Below are positions 26,529 to 34,802 of a stretch of DNA of 34,802 bases, piece after piece. Within the stretch, counting starts at the first letter, position 1, and every line of letters starts with the position of its first letter. The stretch lies in assembly GCA_003278895.1 (NCBI GenBank), contig QCCO01000011.1, forward strand, positions 1 to 34,802, in the 5' to 3' direction. The stretch comes from Prochlorococcus sp. AG-347-L19 (GTDB lineage Bacteria; Cyanobacteriota; Cyanobacteriia; PCC-6307; Cyanobiaceae). A model generated the notes under the pieces. The model had not been told where the DNA came from. It searched no databases and saw only the letters and a list, made by a program, of their open reading frames with translations. The position numbers and the translations under genes were made by a program.

Positions 26529-27731
26529 ATGAATGAGAAAATTTCATATGCAAAAACTGTTTACGGTAAGGAAGAGATTGATGCAGTTGTTAATTGCCTG
26601 AAAGAATCCACCCAAATGGGCAAATATACAAGAGAATTCGAATGTAAAATAGCAGAAATTTTTAATAAAAAATATGGATTATTTGTAAATTCTGGTTCAT
26701 CCGCTTTATATCTTGGGATAGAATCTTTTAATTTTCCTCCAGGCAAAGAAGTAATAACTCCGGTTTTGACATTCTCTACTACTGTTGGTTGTCTTATAAA
26801 AAACAATCTAGTTCCAGTTTTTGTAGATGTAGAACCATTGACTTATTGTATTGATGCTTTGCAAATTGAAAATTATATAAATGAAAATACGGTTGCAATT
26901 CTTGCTCCAAACTTATTAGGAAATATTTGCGACTGGCCAAAAATTAGAGAATTAGCTGATAAATATAATCTTAAAGTGATTGAAGATTCTGCTGATACTT
27001 TGGGTGCAAGATTTAAAAACGGAAAAACAACTGGGCATTATACAGATATGTCTATAACCAGTTTCTATGGATCACATATTATAAATTGTGCAGGAAATGG
27101 AGGTGCTCTAACAATGAATAATGACGAAGTAATGAAAAAAGCTAAATTGCTTAGATCATGGGGAAGAAGTTCTTCATTATTTGATGAAAAAAGCGAAGAT
27201 ATTGACAAAAGGTTTAATGCAAATTTAAGTGGTATTGAATATGACTCTAAATTTGTTTTTGAAAATATTGGTTATAATTTAGAGGGGAGTGAAATTGGTG
27301 CAGCATTTGGTTTGGCTCAATTAAAAAATTTATCTAATAATATTTCGATAAGAAAAGATAATTTCTTAAGGCAAATAAAATTCTTCAGTAATTTTCCTAA
27401 TATCTTTATAAATCCACAAGAAAATAAAAATGTAGATACTGCCTGGCTAGCTTTTCCAATACTAATCTCAGAAAATGCAAAATTCTCTAGAAGAGAATTT
27501 CAAATTTATCTTGAAGAACGTGATATTCAAACAAGAGTTGTTTTTACAGGAAATATACTTAAACAACCACTAGCAAAATTTATTAATAAAAAAGTAGTTT
27601 CCAAAAATGGATATCCAAATGCAGATACAATTATGGAGAGAGGGGTATTGCTTCCTTTACATCATGGAATGACAGAGGAGATGTTTAAAAGGCTTCATTC
27701 AACAATTCAAGAATTTATAAGTAATTACTAA
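26529..27731 (+). CDS. PLP-dependent sugar 3-dehydratase, RfbH/E1-like without Fe-S cysteines
   Basis: 400 residues, DegT/DnrJ/EryC1/StrS fold I. The residue that is the PLP lysine in aminotransferases is His183 here (TSFYGSHIINCAGNGG), as in the dehydratases RfbH/E1 and ColD. The region LRSWGRSSSLFDEKSEDIDKRF (208-229) aligns with the E1 segment that carries the [2Fe-2S] cysteines, but here those positions are S, S and D, and EDSADTLG has A where E1 has C. After C187 the protein has no cysteine at all. It probably removes the 3-hydroxyl of CDP-4-keto-6-deoxyglucose without an iron-sulfur cluster (inference). Preceded by a 122-bp gap after the flippase. Confidence 0.85.
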   Translation: MNEKISYAKTVYGKEEIDAVVNCLKESTQMGKYTREFECKIAEIFNKKYGLFVNSGSSALYLGIESFNFPPGKEVITPVLTFSTTVGCLIKNNLVPVFVDVEPLTYCIDALQIENYINENTVAILAPNLLGNICDWPKIRELADKYNLKVIEDSADTLGARFKNGKTTGHYTDMSITSFYGSHIINCAGNGGALTMNNDEVMKKAKLLRSWGRSSSLFDEKSEDIDKRFNANLSGIEYDSKFVFENIGYNLEGSEIGAAFGLAQLKNLSNNISIRKDNFLRQIKFFSNFPNIFINPQENKNVDTAWLAFPILISENAKFSRREFQIYLEERDIQTRVVFTGNILKQPLAKFINKKVVSKNGYPNADTIMERGVLLPLHHGMTEEMFKRLHSTIQEFISNY

Positions 27732-27833
27732 AAAGACGAATATGGTTATTTTAATATTTCATTCACTAACTAAAATTAATTAATGAATGATTAATAAGGA
27801 TTTATAATTTAAAAAAGAACCAAATCTAAATAA

Positions 27834-28802
27834 ATGAAGAGAATAATAGTTAATGGATATGGATGGAGTGGTAGTTCAGCTTTTATTGACCTTTTGAATA
27901 GTTTAAAAACTGAAGAATATTGCATAATTCCTGGTGAATTTGATGATTTTAGATGTCCAGGTACTATGAGAAATGCATTAGAAAATAATAGTTTACCAAT
28001 TTCTCATAGGACATCTAATTTAAGCTATCTCTTAAGTTTATTCGTAAGAGGCTTAATCCCTAATAAATTATGGCCAACTTTTTTAAGAGGGAAAAATATT
28101 GGCAAGGAAAAAGCATATCAACTTTTTATAAATTTTTACAATGAAAGAAAGATATTTAAAAAATATGCAAAACTAATATTTAAAAATAAAAAAAAGTTCA
28201 AAAAAAAGGATTTATTAAAGTTATGGTTTAATACTTTAGTTGACTTTTACAAAAGATCAAATCCAAATTCTAAGTATATTTTTATTGAGCAGTTTTTTCT
28301 TTTTGATGATGACCCTAAGAAATATGAATGGTTAGAATTTGATAAATTAATTATTTTTATAAGAAGTCCATACTTTCAACTTCAATCAACATTAGAAAGC
28401 AAAATACTATTTTCAAATTATCCATGGCAAGCACAATTTCTAATAGGTGCTGGAGAAAAATTTGAATCTCGAAAGTTTGAACTGTTTCTGCAGACAACTA
28501 ATCTTAGATATATTTGGATAAAAAACTTTCTCAAGAGATACGATAGAGATCAAATAATAATAATTGATTTTGATGATTTCCTTTACAACCATGAAAAGAC
28601 AATAAGATTTATTTCTAATGAATTAGGAACTGATATCCATAATAAAGAAAATCAATTTAATATTCTTAATTCTCAAGAAAGAAATAAGGTATGGGATTCA
28701 AAAAAACATAATTTAGGTAAATTATTAGAAGAAGTGAATTTAAATTATCAAATCTTCAAAAAAGAAATGTACTCTAATTATAAAAATATGCACAGCATTT
28801 AA
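27834..28802 (+). CDS. Sulfotransferase-like protein
   Basis: 322 residues, soluble. The N-terminal VNGYGWSGSSAFIDLL (6-21) resembles the 5'-phosphosulfate-binding loop of PAPS sulfotransferases, and LIIFIRSPYFQLQSTLES (about 172-190) resembles the 3'-phosphate-binding R..S motif. The length fits bacterial carbohydrate sulfotransferases. The likely role is sulfation of the surface glycan; the CysQ homologue at 2625 would dispose of PAP. The family is diverse and some members are not catalytic, so function is moderately supported. Separate from the dehydratase by 102 bp, same strand. Confidence 0.72.
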   Translation: MKRIIVNGYGWSGSSAFIDLLNSLKTEEYCIIPGEFDDFRCPGTMRNALENNSLPISHRTSNLSYLLSLFVRGLIPNKLWPTFLRGKNIGKEKAYQLFINFYNERKIFKKYAKLIFKNKKKFKKKDLLKLWFNTLVDFYKRSNPNSKYIFIEQFFLFDDDPKKYEWLEFDKLIIFIRSPYFQLQSTLESKILFSNYPWQAQFLIGAGEKFESRKFELFLQTTNLRYIWIKNFLKRYDRDQIIIIDFDDFLYNHEKTIRFISNELGTDIHNKENQFNILNSQERNKVWDSKKHNLGKLLEEVNLNYQIFKKEMYSNYKNMHSI

Positions 28803-28855
28803 TAAAATAAATCTTAGGAATTAAATTAATATAAATAATTTTATTCAGAATGTTT

Positions 28856-29797
28856 TTAAGGGCTAGGTAAAAAAACTTTTTTAAAATTTCTCTCAATTTT
28901 GTTAGAAATATAAGATATTAAAAATACTATTAAAAAAGTAAATGTAAGCCCTAATAAATATGGGAGCTTATTTAAAATCCCCACTCTTTCCAAAACTTTA
29001 ATAATTAAATGATGAAATATATAAATTTCATATGAGATATTAATTTTTAAATTACTTATCTTGTAATTTACATTATTAATACTAAAGCTTATTAAAAAAA
29101 TAAAAAACATTGGTAATCCAAAACTTATAAATCTAGATTTAATTATTACTAAACAGAGAATAGAAATGATTAAGCCTAATAAAACAACCTTGTAGTTTTT
29201 ATATAATTTATTTTTTAAAAAATAATATGCTAAGCCACCATATAAAAATTCAACAAATAAAAAATTATTCAATAGTATACTTGTTAAAATTAATAGGGAA
29301 GATATAAAAATTACGGAATTTCTAATACTAAGATTTAATAATATTATTAATGAAACAAAAATATAAAAAATAACTTCATACTCTAGTGTCCATCCAACTG
29401 ATAATATCAGATCTTTATTCCCGAATATTATATTTGAGAATGTTAGTGCTCTAATTAGATCTGTGAACATAATTTCTTTTAAGGGAAATATATTAAATAT
29501 ACGTTCCATTAAAAAAAGAAATATAGTAACAGAAAAATAAATAGGAACAATCTTATAAAGCCTCTTAAATAAAAATTCCTTAAAAGAATATCTTTTTTTT
29601 TCAATCAAATCAAACATTAAAAAACCAGAGATTATAAAAAAAAGATCAACACCAGAAGCTAAGATATAATTAATGTTTAATATTTCTATATTTCCGTCAT
29701 AAATAGTTCCATTAAAATGGTAGATAACTATCATTAAAGAAGCTAAATATCTTAGGTTATAAATATTAAAATAAAATTTTTTATTCTCTTGGCACAA
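28856..29797 (-). CDS. Acyltransferase-3 family (OafA/YrhL-like) membrane protein
   Basis: 313 residues, about ten hydrophobic segments. Family marks: NLRYLASLMIVIYHF (13-27) with the conserved histidine, GVDLFFIISGFLMFDLI (49-65), RLYKIVPIYF (84-93) and GWTLEYEVIFY. These proteins move acetyl or other acyl groups to glycans across the membrane. The start is TTG at 29797, and the protein reads normally from there; no soluble SGNH domain is attached. Convergent with the sulfotransferase-like gene and 162 bp downstream of manC on the same strand. Confidence 0.88.
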   Translation of the reverse strand: MCQENKKFYFNIYNLRYLASLMIVIYHFNGTIYDGNIEILNINYILASGVDLFFIISGFLMFDLIEKKRYSFKEFLFKRLYKIVPIYFSVTIFLFLMERIFNIFPLKEIMFTDLIRALTFSNIIFGNKDLILSVGWTLEYEVIFYIFVSLIILLNLSIRNSVIFISSLLILTSILLNNFLFVEFLYGGLAYYFLKNKLYKNYKVVLLGLIISILCLVIIKSRFISFGLPMFFIFLISFSINNVNYKISNLKINISYEIYIFHHLIIKVLERVGILNKLPYLLGLTFTFLIVFLISYISNKIERNFKKVFLPSP

Positions 29798-29959
29798 TTG
29801 AATTTTAATATCAGAATTTAAACTTATAGTAATTGTTTGTAAAATCTAAAACAATCAATATGTTGAAATATCATTGCAATAATTTTTAATTTATACTAAA
29901 AATATAGAAATTATCTCCAAATAAAATACAATTAAAATTGTCTAAAGAGCTCTCATTTA

Positions 29960-31399
29960 TTAAATTATTCTTCCATATTTATCTTCAAATCTGAGAATAT
30001 CGTCTTCTCCCAAATAATCGCCACTTTGAACCTCTATCAAAACCAAAGGCTCTTTTCCAGAATTTGTTAATCTATGCTTAGACCTTAGAGGAATATATGT
30101 ACTTTCGTTTTTCTTTAGAGTTTTTTTATTTCCGTCTATTTCAACTAAAGCAATTCCATTTACTATAATCCAATGCTCGGTTCTCTTAGTATGTAATTGC
30201 AAAGATAGAGATTCTCCGGGTTTAACTATTATTTTTTTTACTTGCCAGTTAGGTCCCTCTGCAATTGAAGTATATTTTCCCCATGGTCGCAATATTGTTT
30301 TGTGTGTAGTGCCTGCAGGATCCCCATTTATTTCAAGATGTTCAACTATATTTTTAACATCCTGAGAACATTTTTTATTTATCACAAGTAATGCATCATT
30401 AGATTCAACAATAATTAAGTCTTCCAAACCCATACCAACTATTAATTTTTCTTGAGATCTAATATATGAATTTTTTACATCACGAGTTACTACTTTACCT
30501 ATTTCCACATTTCCAGAATGATTTTTACTAGAAACTTCCCACATCGCTTCCCAATTACCTATATCGTTCCATCCTGCATCCAAAGGAAGTACAACTCCTT
30601 TTTTTGTTTTTTCCATAATCGCATTATCTATTGAAATTTTTTTGCATAATGAAAAAGTTTCCCTGTCTAATCTCTGAAATTCGAGATCAAGTTTAATATT
30701 ACATAAAGCCTTTTTACATAATTTATAAATATCAGGACAGTAACTGAGTACTTCATTTATGAATGAACTAGCTTTAAATAAAAACATGCCGCTATTCCAG
30801 GAAAATCTTTTATCAAGAATTAGTTTTTCTGCAGTAGCTTGATCAGGCTTCTCTATAAATCTTAAAATTTTCTCAGCATTAATTTTTTTTGTATCTAATT
30901 CATTTGCCGATTCAATATATCCAAACCCAACTTCAGCTTTATTTGGTGTAATACCAAAAGTCACAATTTCTCCTTTCTCAGCATTAATAAGAGCCTTATT
31001 AATTACATTAAAAAAAGTATCCTTAAACTTAATAATATGATCAGCAGGTAAAACCAAAATCAACGGGTCTGTATAGTTTGTCATAGCCTTCAAACATGCA
31101 GCAATAACAGCAGGAGCTGTATTTCTTGCAACTGGTTCTAATAGAATAGAGTTGGTTTTCGTATTAATATTTCGCATTTGCTCTGCCACTATAAATCTAT
31201 GTTCTTCATTACAAATAACAATTGGATCATTTATTTTTTTTAAACCTTTAATTCTATTAACCGTACACTGAAGAAAAGATAACCCTTCTTTTGAATCGAT
31301 TTCTAAATATTGTTTTGGATAACTTGCTCTGGAAAGTGGCCATAATCTTGTACCCGTTCCACCACACAAAATTACTGGTACAATGATTGGTTCTTGCAT
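29960..31399 (-). CDS. manC: Mannose-1-phosphate guanylyltransferase / mannose-6-phosphate isomerase
   Basis: 479 residues, the usual length for the type II bifunctional enzyme. The N-terminal nucleotidyltransferase has GGTGTRLWPLSRASYPKQ (13-30), LEPVARNTAPAV, LPADH and FIEKPD..WNSGMFLF. The C-terminal cupin (about 360-475) has RPWGKYTSI, QLHTKRTEHWIIVNG and the YIPLRSKHRLTN metal-binding histidines. It makes GDP-mannose, the substrate of the gmd product encoded at 33755. It lies 45 bp downstream of galE, probably in one transcript. Confidence 0.96.
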   Translation of the reverse strand: MQEPIIVPVILCGGTGTRLWPLSRASYPKQYLEIDSKEGLSFLQCTVNRIKGLKKINDPIVICNEEHRFIVAEQMRNINTKTNSILLEPVARNTAPAVIAACLKAMTNYTDPLILVLPADHIIKFKDTFFNVINKALINAEKGEIVTFGITPNKAEVGFGYIESANELDTKKINAEKILRFIEKPDQATAEKLILDKRFSWNSGMFLFKASSFINEVLSYCPDIYKLCKKALCNIKLDLEFQRLDRETFSLCKKISIDNAIMEKTKKGVVLPLDAGWNDIGNWEAMWEVSSKNHSGNVEIGKVVTRDVKNSYIRSQEKLIVGMGLEDLIIVESNDALLVINKKCSQDVKNIVEHLEINGDPAGTTHKTILRPWGKYTSIAEGPNWQVKKIIVKPGESLSLQLHTKRTEHWIIVNGIALVEIDGNKKTLKKNESTYIPLRSKHRLTNSGKEPLVLIEVQSGDYLGEDDILRFEDKYGRII

Positions 31400-31444
31400 A
31401 AAATTTATCTACTAATAAAGTAGTGCAAATTAAATATGGTATAT

Positions 31445-32500
31445 CTAATCATTGTAGCCATTCATATTATTTAATTGCCATCTCCAACCATCTAAGCACA
31501 TTTCTGAAAGTTTCATTTTTGGTTGCCAATTCAAAAGTGATTTAGCTAAAGAATTATCTGCGACAAGACGGGCTACATCACCTTCTCTTCGATCTACGAA
31601 ATTAAGTGGAATTTTAATTTTATTCACTTTCTCAAAGGTCTTTACGAGATCTAGTACACTTGTGCCTTTCCCAGTACCAAGATTAATAGTAATAATTTTA
31701 GGTTTAGAATTCGATAAAAATTTTAATGCTGCAAGATGACCTTCTGCTACATCCATAACATGGATATAATCTCTTATTCCCGTCCCATCATATGTCGGCC
31801 AATCTTTACCATATATTTTTAACTCTTTTAAGATGCCTCCTGCTACTTGATTTATAAGAGGAAAAATATTATTTGGAAGACCTATTGGGCTTTCACCTAT
31901 TAATGCCGATTTATGAGCTCCTATAGGATTAAAGTATCGTAAATTTGCAATCCTCCAATTTTCAAGATTACTCGAGTAGATAGTTTCAAGAAATTTTTCA
32001 ATTACGAATTTCGTTGTTCCATAAGGATTAACTGGAGAAATAGGATCAGTTTCTTTAAACTTTGTCTTATTTGTTAATCCATAAATTGTTGCACTACTGC
32101 TAAATATAATAGTTTTGCAATTATTTTCTTCCATTACATTAGTTAAATTTAAGGTTCCAGCAACATTATTTTCCCAATACTTAATAGGGTTTTGAATTGA
32201 TTCAGAAACAGATTTTAGTCCTGCAAAATGTATAACTGAAGAAATTTCTAACTTATTTTCTCTAGAATATTTAAAAATCTTATTTAACAATTCTGTATCT
32301 CTAATGTCACCTTCATAAATTTTAATTTTTTCATGAAAAATATGATTTTTTTTTAAAATTTTTAAAACATTCTCCAAAGATTTTTTTGAACTGTTTATAA
32401 AAGAATCTATTACTGATATGAAGTACCCATTTTTTAATAACACCAGACAAGTATGTGACCCAATAAATCCTGCGCCTCCAGTGACTAGAATATGATTCAT
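31445..32500 (-). CDS. galE: UDP-glucose 4-epimerase
   Basis: Interconverts UDP-glucose and UDP-galactose (or the GlcNAc forms). 351 residues. NAD motif TGGAGFIGSH (7-16), FSSSATIYG (133-141), catalytic Y160-x3-K164 in NPYGTTK, LRYFNPIGAH and the C-terminal DNSLAKSLLNWQPK block, all typical of GalE. Divergent from the UDP-glucuronate epimerase gene with a 130-bp gap. Confidence 0.95.
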   Translation of the reverse strand: MNHILVTGGAGFIGSHTCLVLLKNGYFISVIDSFINSSKKSLENVLKILKKNHIFHEKIKIYEGDIRDTELLNKIFKYSRENKLEISSVIHFAGLKSVSESIQNPIKYWENNVAGTLNLTNVMEENNCKTIIFSSSATIYGLTNKTKFKETDPISPVNPYGTTKFVIEKFLETIYSSNLENWRIANLRYFNPIGAHKSALIGESPIGLPNNIFPLINQVAGGILKELKIYGKDWPTYDGTGIRDYIHVMDVAEGHLAALKFLSNSKPKIITINLGTGKGTSVLDLVKTFEKVNKIKIPLNFVDRREGDVARLVADNSLAKSLLNWQPKMKLSEMCLDGWRWQLNNMNGYND

Positions 32501-32630
32501 TGGATATTAATCTTTCAAGTAAGTATATAAATAAATTTCTATGAAATAGTTATATTGCAAAAAATATTCAAAATGTTAATTACTGGTTAAAATCAAGAAA
32601 AAATAAAATCATTCAAAATATATATTTTTT

Positions 32631-33656
32631 ATGAAAATATTTGTTACTGGAGCTGCAGGATTTATTGGATTTCATTTGTGCAAAAAACTTATTTCAAGCA
32701 ATTATAAAGTAATTGGATTAGATAATTTCAACACGTATTATGATGTTTCACTAAAGAACGAAAGACTTAATCATTTATACAAAGAGTGTAAATTAAGAAA
32801 AAAAAATAATTTTAAAATAATTAAAGGATCTTTAGAGGAAAACGAATTGATAAGTTCAATTTTTAGTGAAAATAATTTTGATTTCGTTTTTCATTTGGGT
32901 GCTCAGGCTGGAGTAAGATATTCCCTTGAAAATCCCTATGCTTATATAGATTCTAATATTAAAGGGTTTCTTAATATTCTAGAAGGTTGTAAAAAAAACC
33001 AACCCAAAAATCTAATTTTTGCAAGCAGCAGCTCAGTTTATGGAGGTAATGAGAAAATACCTTTCAACGAAAATGATAGCGTAGATCACCCGGTAAGCAT
33101 TTATGCAGCCACTAAAAAATCAAATGAACTAATGGCTCATGCTTATAGTCATCTTTATAACCTACCATGCACGGGCCTTAGATTTTTTACTGTATATGGA
33201 CCTTGGGGCCGACCTGATATGGCACCCATGATATTTACAAAATCCATAATTGAAAAAAAACCAATAAAAATTTTTAATAATGGAGATATGGCAAGAGATT
33301 TTACATACATTAATGATGTAATAGAAATTATGTTTCGGTTTTTAAAAAAACCTGTTCAAAAGAACAAATCATTTGACAAAAAAAATCCTGAATCATCAAC
33401 AAGTTGGAGTCCATACAGAATATTTAATGTTGGTAACAGCAAAAGTGTAAAACTAATAGATTTTATTCAAATCTTAGAGAATGAGATTGGAGAAAAAGCG
33501 ATAAAGATCTTTGAACCAATGCAAGCAGGAGATGTAAAATTTACATCAGCAGATACATCCTTATTAGATTCATGGATAGGATTCAAACCTAATACTGAAT
33601 TACGCGTAGGTATTAAAGAGTTTGTCAAATGGTATAAAACTTATTACAAACACTAG
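32631..33656 (+). CDS. UDP-glucuronate 4-epimerase
   Basis: Extended SDR enzyme converting UDP-glucuronate to UDP-galacturonate. 341 residues. TGAAGFIGFHL (6-16), LDNFNTYYDVSLKNERL (30-46), HLGAQAGVRYSLENP (88-102) and Y158-x3-K162 (YAATKKSNE), RFFTVYGPWGRPDMA. The AQAGVRYS and YGPWGRPDMA blocks are characteristic of the CapI/glucuronate-epimerase subgroup. Substrate would come from the Ugd protein encoded at 6979. Next gene gmd is 98 bp downstream. Confidence 0.94.
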   Translation: MKIFVTGAAGFIGFHLCKKLISSNYKVIGLDNFNTYYDVSLKNERLNHLYKECKLRKKNNFKIIKGSLEENELISSIFSENNFDFVFHLGAQAGVRYSLENPYAYIDSNIKGFLNILEGCKKNQPKNLIFASSSSVYGGNEKIPFNENDSVDHPVSIYAATKKSNELMAHAYSHLYNLPCTGLRFFTVYGPWGRPDMAPMIFTKSIIEKKPIKIFNNGDMARDFTYINDVIEIMFRFLKKPVQKNKSFDKKNPESSTSWSPYRIFNVGNSKSVKLIDFIQILENEIGEKAIKIFEPMQAGDVKFTSADTSLLDSWIGFKPNTELRVGIKEFVKWYKTYYKH

Positions 33657-33686
33657 ATTTACAATAAATTAAATATTTTCTAAATG

Positions 33687-33700
33687 TTTACATATGTAAA
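33687..33700. repeat. Perfect 14-bp palindrome upstream of gmd (candidate operator)
   Basis: TTTACATATGTAAA reads the same on both strands. It lies 31 bp after the epimerase stop and 54 bp before the gmd start, just upstream of a TATAAT at 33715-33720, in the area where a -35 element or activator site would be. There is no T-tract after it, so it is not a good terminator. A regulator-binding site is possible; chance is a real alternative in AT-rich DNA. Confidence 0.35.
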
Positions 33701-33714
33701 GAGGCTCATCAAAC

Positions 33715-33720
33715 TATAAT
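33715..33720 (+). promoter_or_regulatory. Candidate -10 element of gmd
   Basis: TATAAT 34 bp upstream of the gmd ATG gives a leader of about 25-30 bases. No good -35 hexamer stands at 16-18 bp spacing; the palindrome at 33687-33700 occupies that neighbourhood. Confidence 0.35.
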
Positions 33721-33754
33721 AAACGAATAGAGAATTTTTATTAAAGAAAAATAT

Positions 33755-34802
33755 ATGGGTAAATCAGTTAAAAAAGCTTTAATAACAGGTGTAACCGGTC
33801 AAGACGGTAGTTATCTATCAGAACTACTACTATCTAAAGATTATGAAGTTCATGGTATTAAGAGAAGATCAAGTTCTTTTAATACAGGAAGAATAGATAG
33901 TTTATATCAGGATCCACATGAGATAAATCAGAAATTTTTTCTACACTATGGAGATTTAACAGATAGTACAAATATTTTGAAAATTATTGAAAAAGTTCAA
34001 CCGGATGAAATATATAATTTAGGAGCACAGAGCCACGTTGCAGTTAGTTTTGAAACTCCTGAATATACAGCGAACTGTGATGCTCTTGGTATTCTAAGAA
34101 TTTTGGAAGCTGTAAAAGTCTTAAATCTTTCAAAAAAAACTAAAATCTATCAAGCAAGCACAAGTGAGCTATATGGACTAATAAGGGAATCACCACAAAA
34201 AGAAACTACCCCTTTCTATCCTAGAAGTCCCTATGCTGTAGCAAAACAATATGCCTATTGGATTACAATTAACTATAGAGAAGCTTATGGTATATATGCC
34301 TGTAATGGCATTTTATTCAACCACGAAAGTCCTAGAAGAGGAGAAACTTTTGTAACTAGAAAAATAACAAGAGGATTAGCTAGAATAAACGAGGGCCTTG
34401 AAAAATGTTTATATATGGGCAATATTAATTCTCAAAGAGATTGGGGTCACGCTAGAGATTATGTTTATATGCAATGGTTAATGTTACAACAAAAAAATCC
34501 TGAAGATTATGTAATAGCTACCGGCAGAATGGTAAGTGTTAGAAAATTTATTGACTTATGCACAATCAAGCTTGGCTGGAATAAGAATGAAGGGGAAAGT
34601 GGCGTTATTTGGGAAGGTTCTGGCATTAATGAAGTTGGAAAGAGGGCAGACACAGGAGAAATAATCATAAAAATAGATCCTGCATATTTCAGACCTACCG
34701 AAGTGGATGAACTCCTTGGCGATGCATCAAAAGCACGTGAAAAACTAAATTGGGAACCAAAAATTTCACTCGATGAATTAATTTCTGAAATGATCGATGA
34801 AG
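33755..34802 (+). CDS. gmd: GDP-mannose 4,6-dehydratase (3' end outside window)
   Basis: Converts GDP-mannose, from the ManC product, to GDP-4-keto-6-deoxymannose, the precursor of GDP-fucose, rhamnose or perosamine. The frame is open from ATG 33755 to the window end, giving 349 codons of an expected 360-370. NADP motif [14 protein letters not shown] (10-23), [35 protein letters not shown], the STSELYG segment and catalytic Y160-x3-K164 ([12 protein letters not shown]), [16 protein letters not shown]. All are diagnostic for Gmd. No stop is reached, so the gene is cut by the window edge, not truncated. Confidence 0.96.
   Translation, partial: MGKSVKKALITGVTGQDGSYLSELLLSKDYEVHGIKRRSSSFNTGRIDSLYQDPHEINQKFFLHYGDLTDSTNILKIIEKVQPDEIYNLGAQSHVAVSFETPEYTANCDALGILRILEAVKVLNLSKKTKIYQASTSELYGLIRESPQKETTPFYPRSPYAVAKQYAYWITINYREAYGIYACNGILFNHESPRRGETFVTRKITRGLARINEGLEKCLYMGNINSQRDWGHARDYVYMQWLMLQQKNPEDYVIATGRMVSVRKFIDLCTIKLGWNKNEGESGVIWEGSGINEVGKRADTGEIIIKIDPAYFRPTEVDELLGDASKAREKLNWEPKISLDELISEMIDE

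Noticed and set aside
26529-27731. Ordinary sugar aminotransferase of the DegT family
   Set aside because: The lysine that binds PLP is replaced by His183, the mark of the 3-dehydratase branch.

Overview
The window looks like a chromosomal segment of a high-light-type Prochlorococcus (marine picocyanobacterium). Four things suggest this: very low GC; a cyanobacterial PNPase reading beginning [17 protein letters not shown]; the housekeeping run rpsN-pnp-cysQ-rsmI next to small cyanobacterial hypothetical genes; and a long, very AT-rich block of surface-glycan genes placed after a tRNA gene. The assignment comes from sequence character and memory of the lineage, not from a search.

Layout. Positions 1-5300 are core genes: the 3' part of rpsN, pnp, cysQ (minus strand), rsmI, a LapA-like small membrane protein and an HTH-containing conserved protein. 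tRNA-Arg(TCT) lies at 5431-5504. After it come an O-antigen ligase/polymerase-like membrane protein and, on the minus strand, a UDP-glucose 6-dehydrogenase whose Rossmann N-terminus is encoded upstream of any standard start codon. Positions 8527-15109 form a tightly packed plus-strand operon: GT2, FemAB/GNAT-like protein, GT4, zinc-ribbon methyltransferase, polysaccharide-deacetylase-like protein, GT4, and a WecA/MraY-family sugar-1-phosphate transferase that probably starts the lipid-linked glycan.

Positions 15130-21440 form a minus-strand operon that is the most interesting part. In transcription order it encodes a dikinase-like protein (degenerate nucleotidyltransferase domain, ATP-grasp domain, central domain, phospho-His domain), a class I glutamine amidotransferase/C26 hydrolase, a small nucleotidyltransferase, a CDP-glycerol glycerophosphotransferase (TagF)-like protein and a P-loop kinase. 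The first three match, in type and order, the Campylobacter jejuni capsule phosphoramidate pathway (L-glutamine kinase Cj1418, gamma-glutamyl-CDP-amidate hydrolase Cj1417, CTP:phosphoglutamine cytidylyltransferase Cj1416). I therefore infer a phosphoramidate (P-N bond) decoration of the cell-surface glycan, with the TagF-like protein as candidate transferase.

Positions 21670-27731 form a divergent plus-strand operon for a CDP-dideoxyhexose: glucose-1-phosphate cytidylyltransferase, CDP-glucose 4,6-dehydratase, GT2, an abequose-synthase-like reductase, a Wzx-type flippase, and a PLP 3-dehydratase of the RfbH/E1 type with His at the lysine position but without the Fe-S cysteines. No E3 reductase gene is present in the window. 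Then follow a sulfotransferase-like protein, an acyltransferase-3 membrane protein, manC, galE, a UDP-glucuronate 4-epimerase and the 5' part of gmd, which supply GDP-mannose, UDP-galactose, UDP-glucuronate/galacturonate and GDP-4-keto-6-deoxymannose.

Together the window encodes precursor synthesis, glycan initiation, glycosyl transfer, decoration (acyl, sulfo, methyl, deacetylation, probable phosphoramidate), flipping and polymerisation/ligation of a surface polysaccharide. No intergenic stretch exceeds 300 bases; no insertion sequence, transposase, integrase or CRISPR array was seen.
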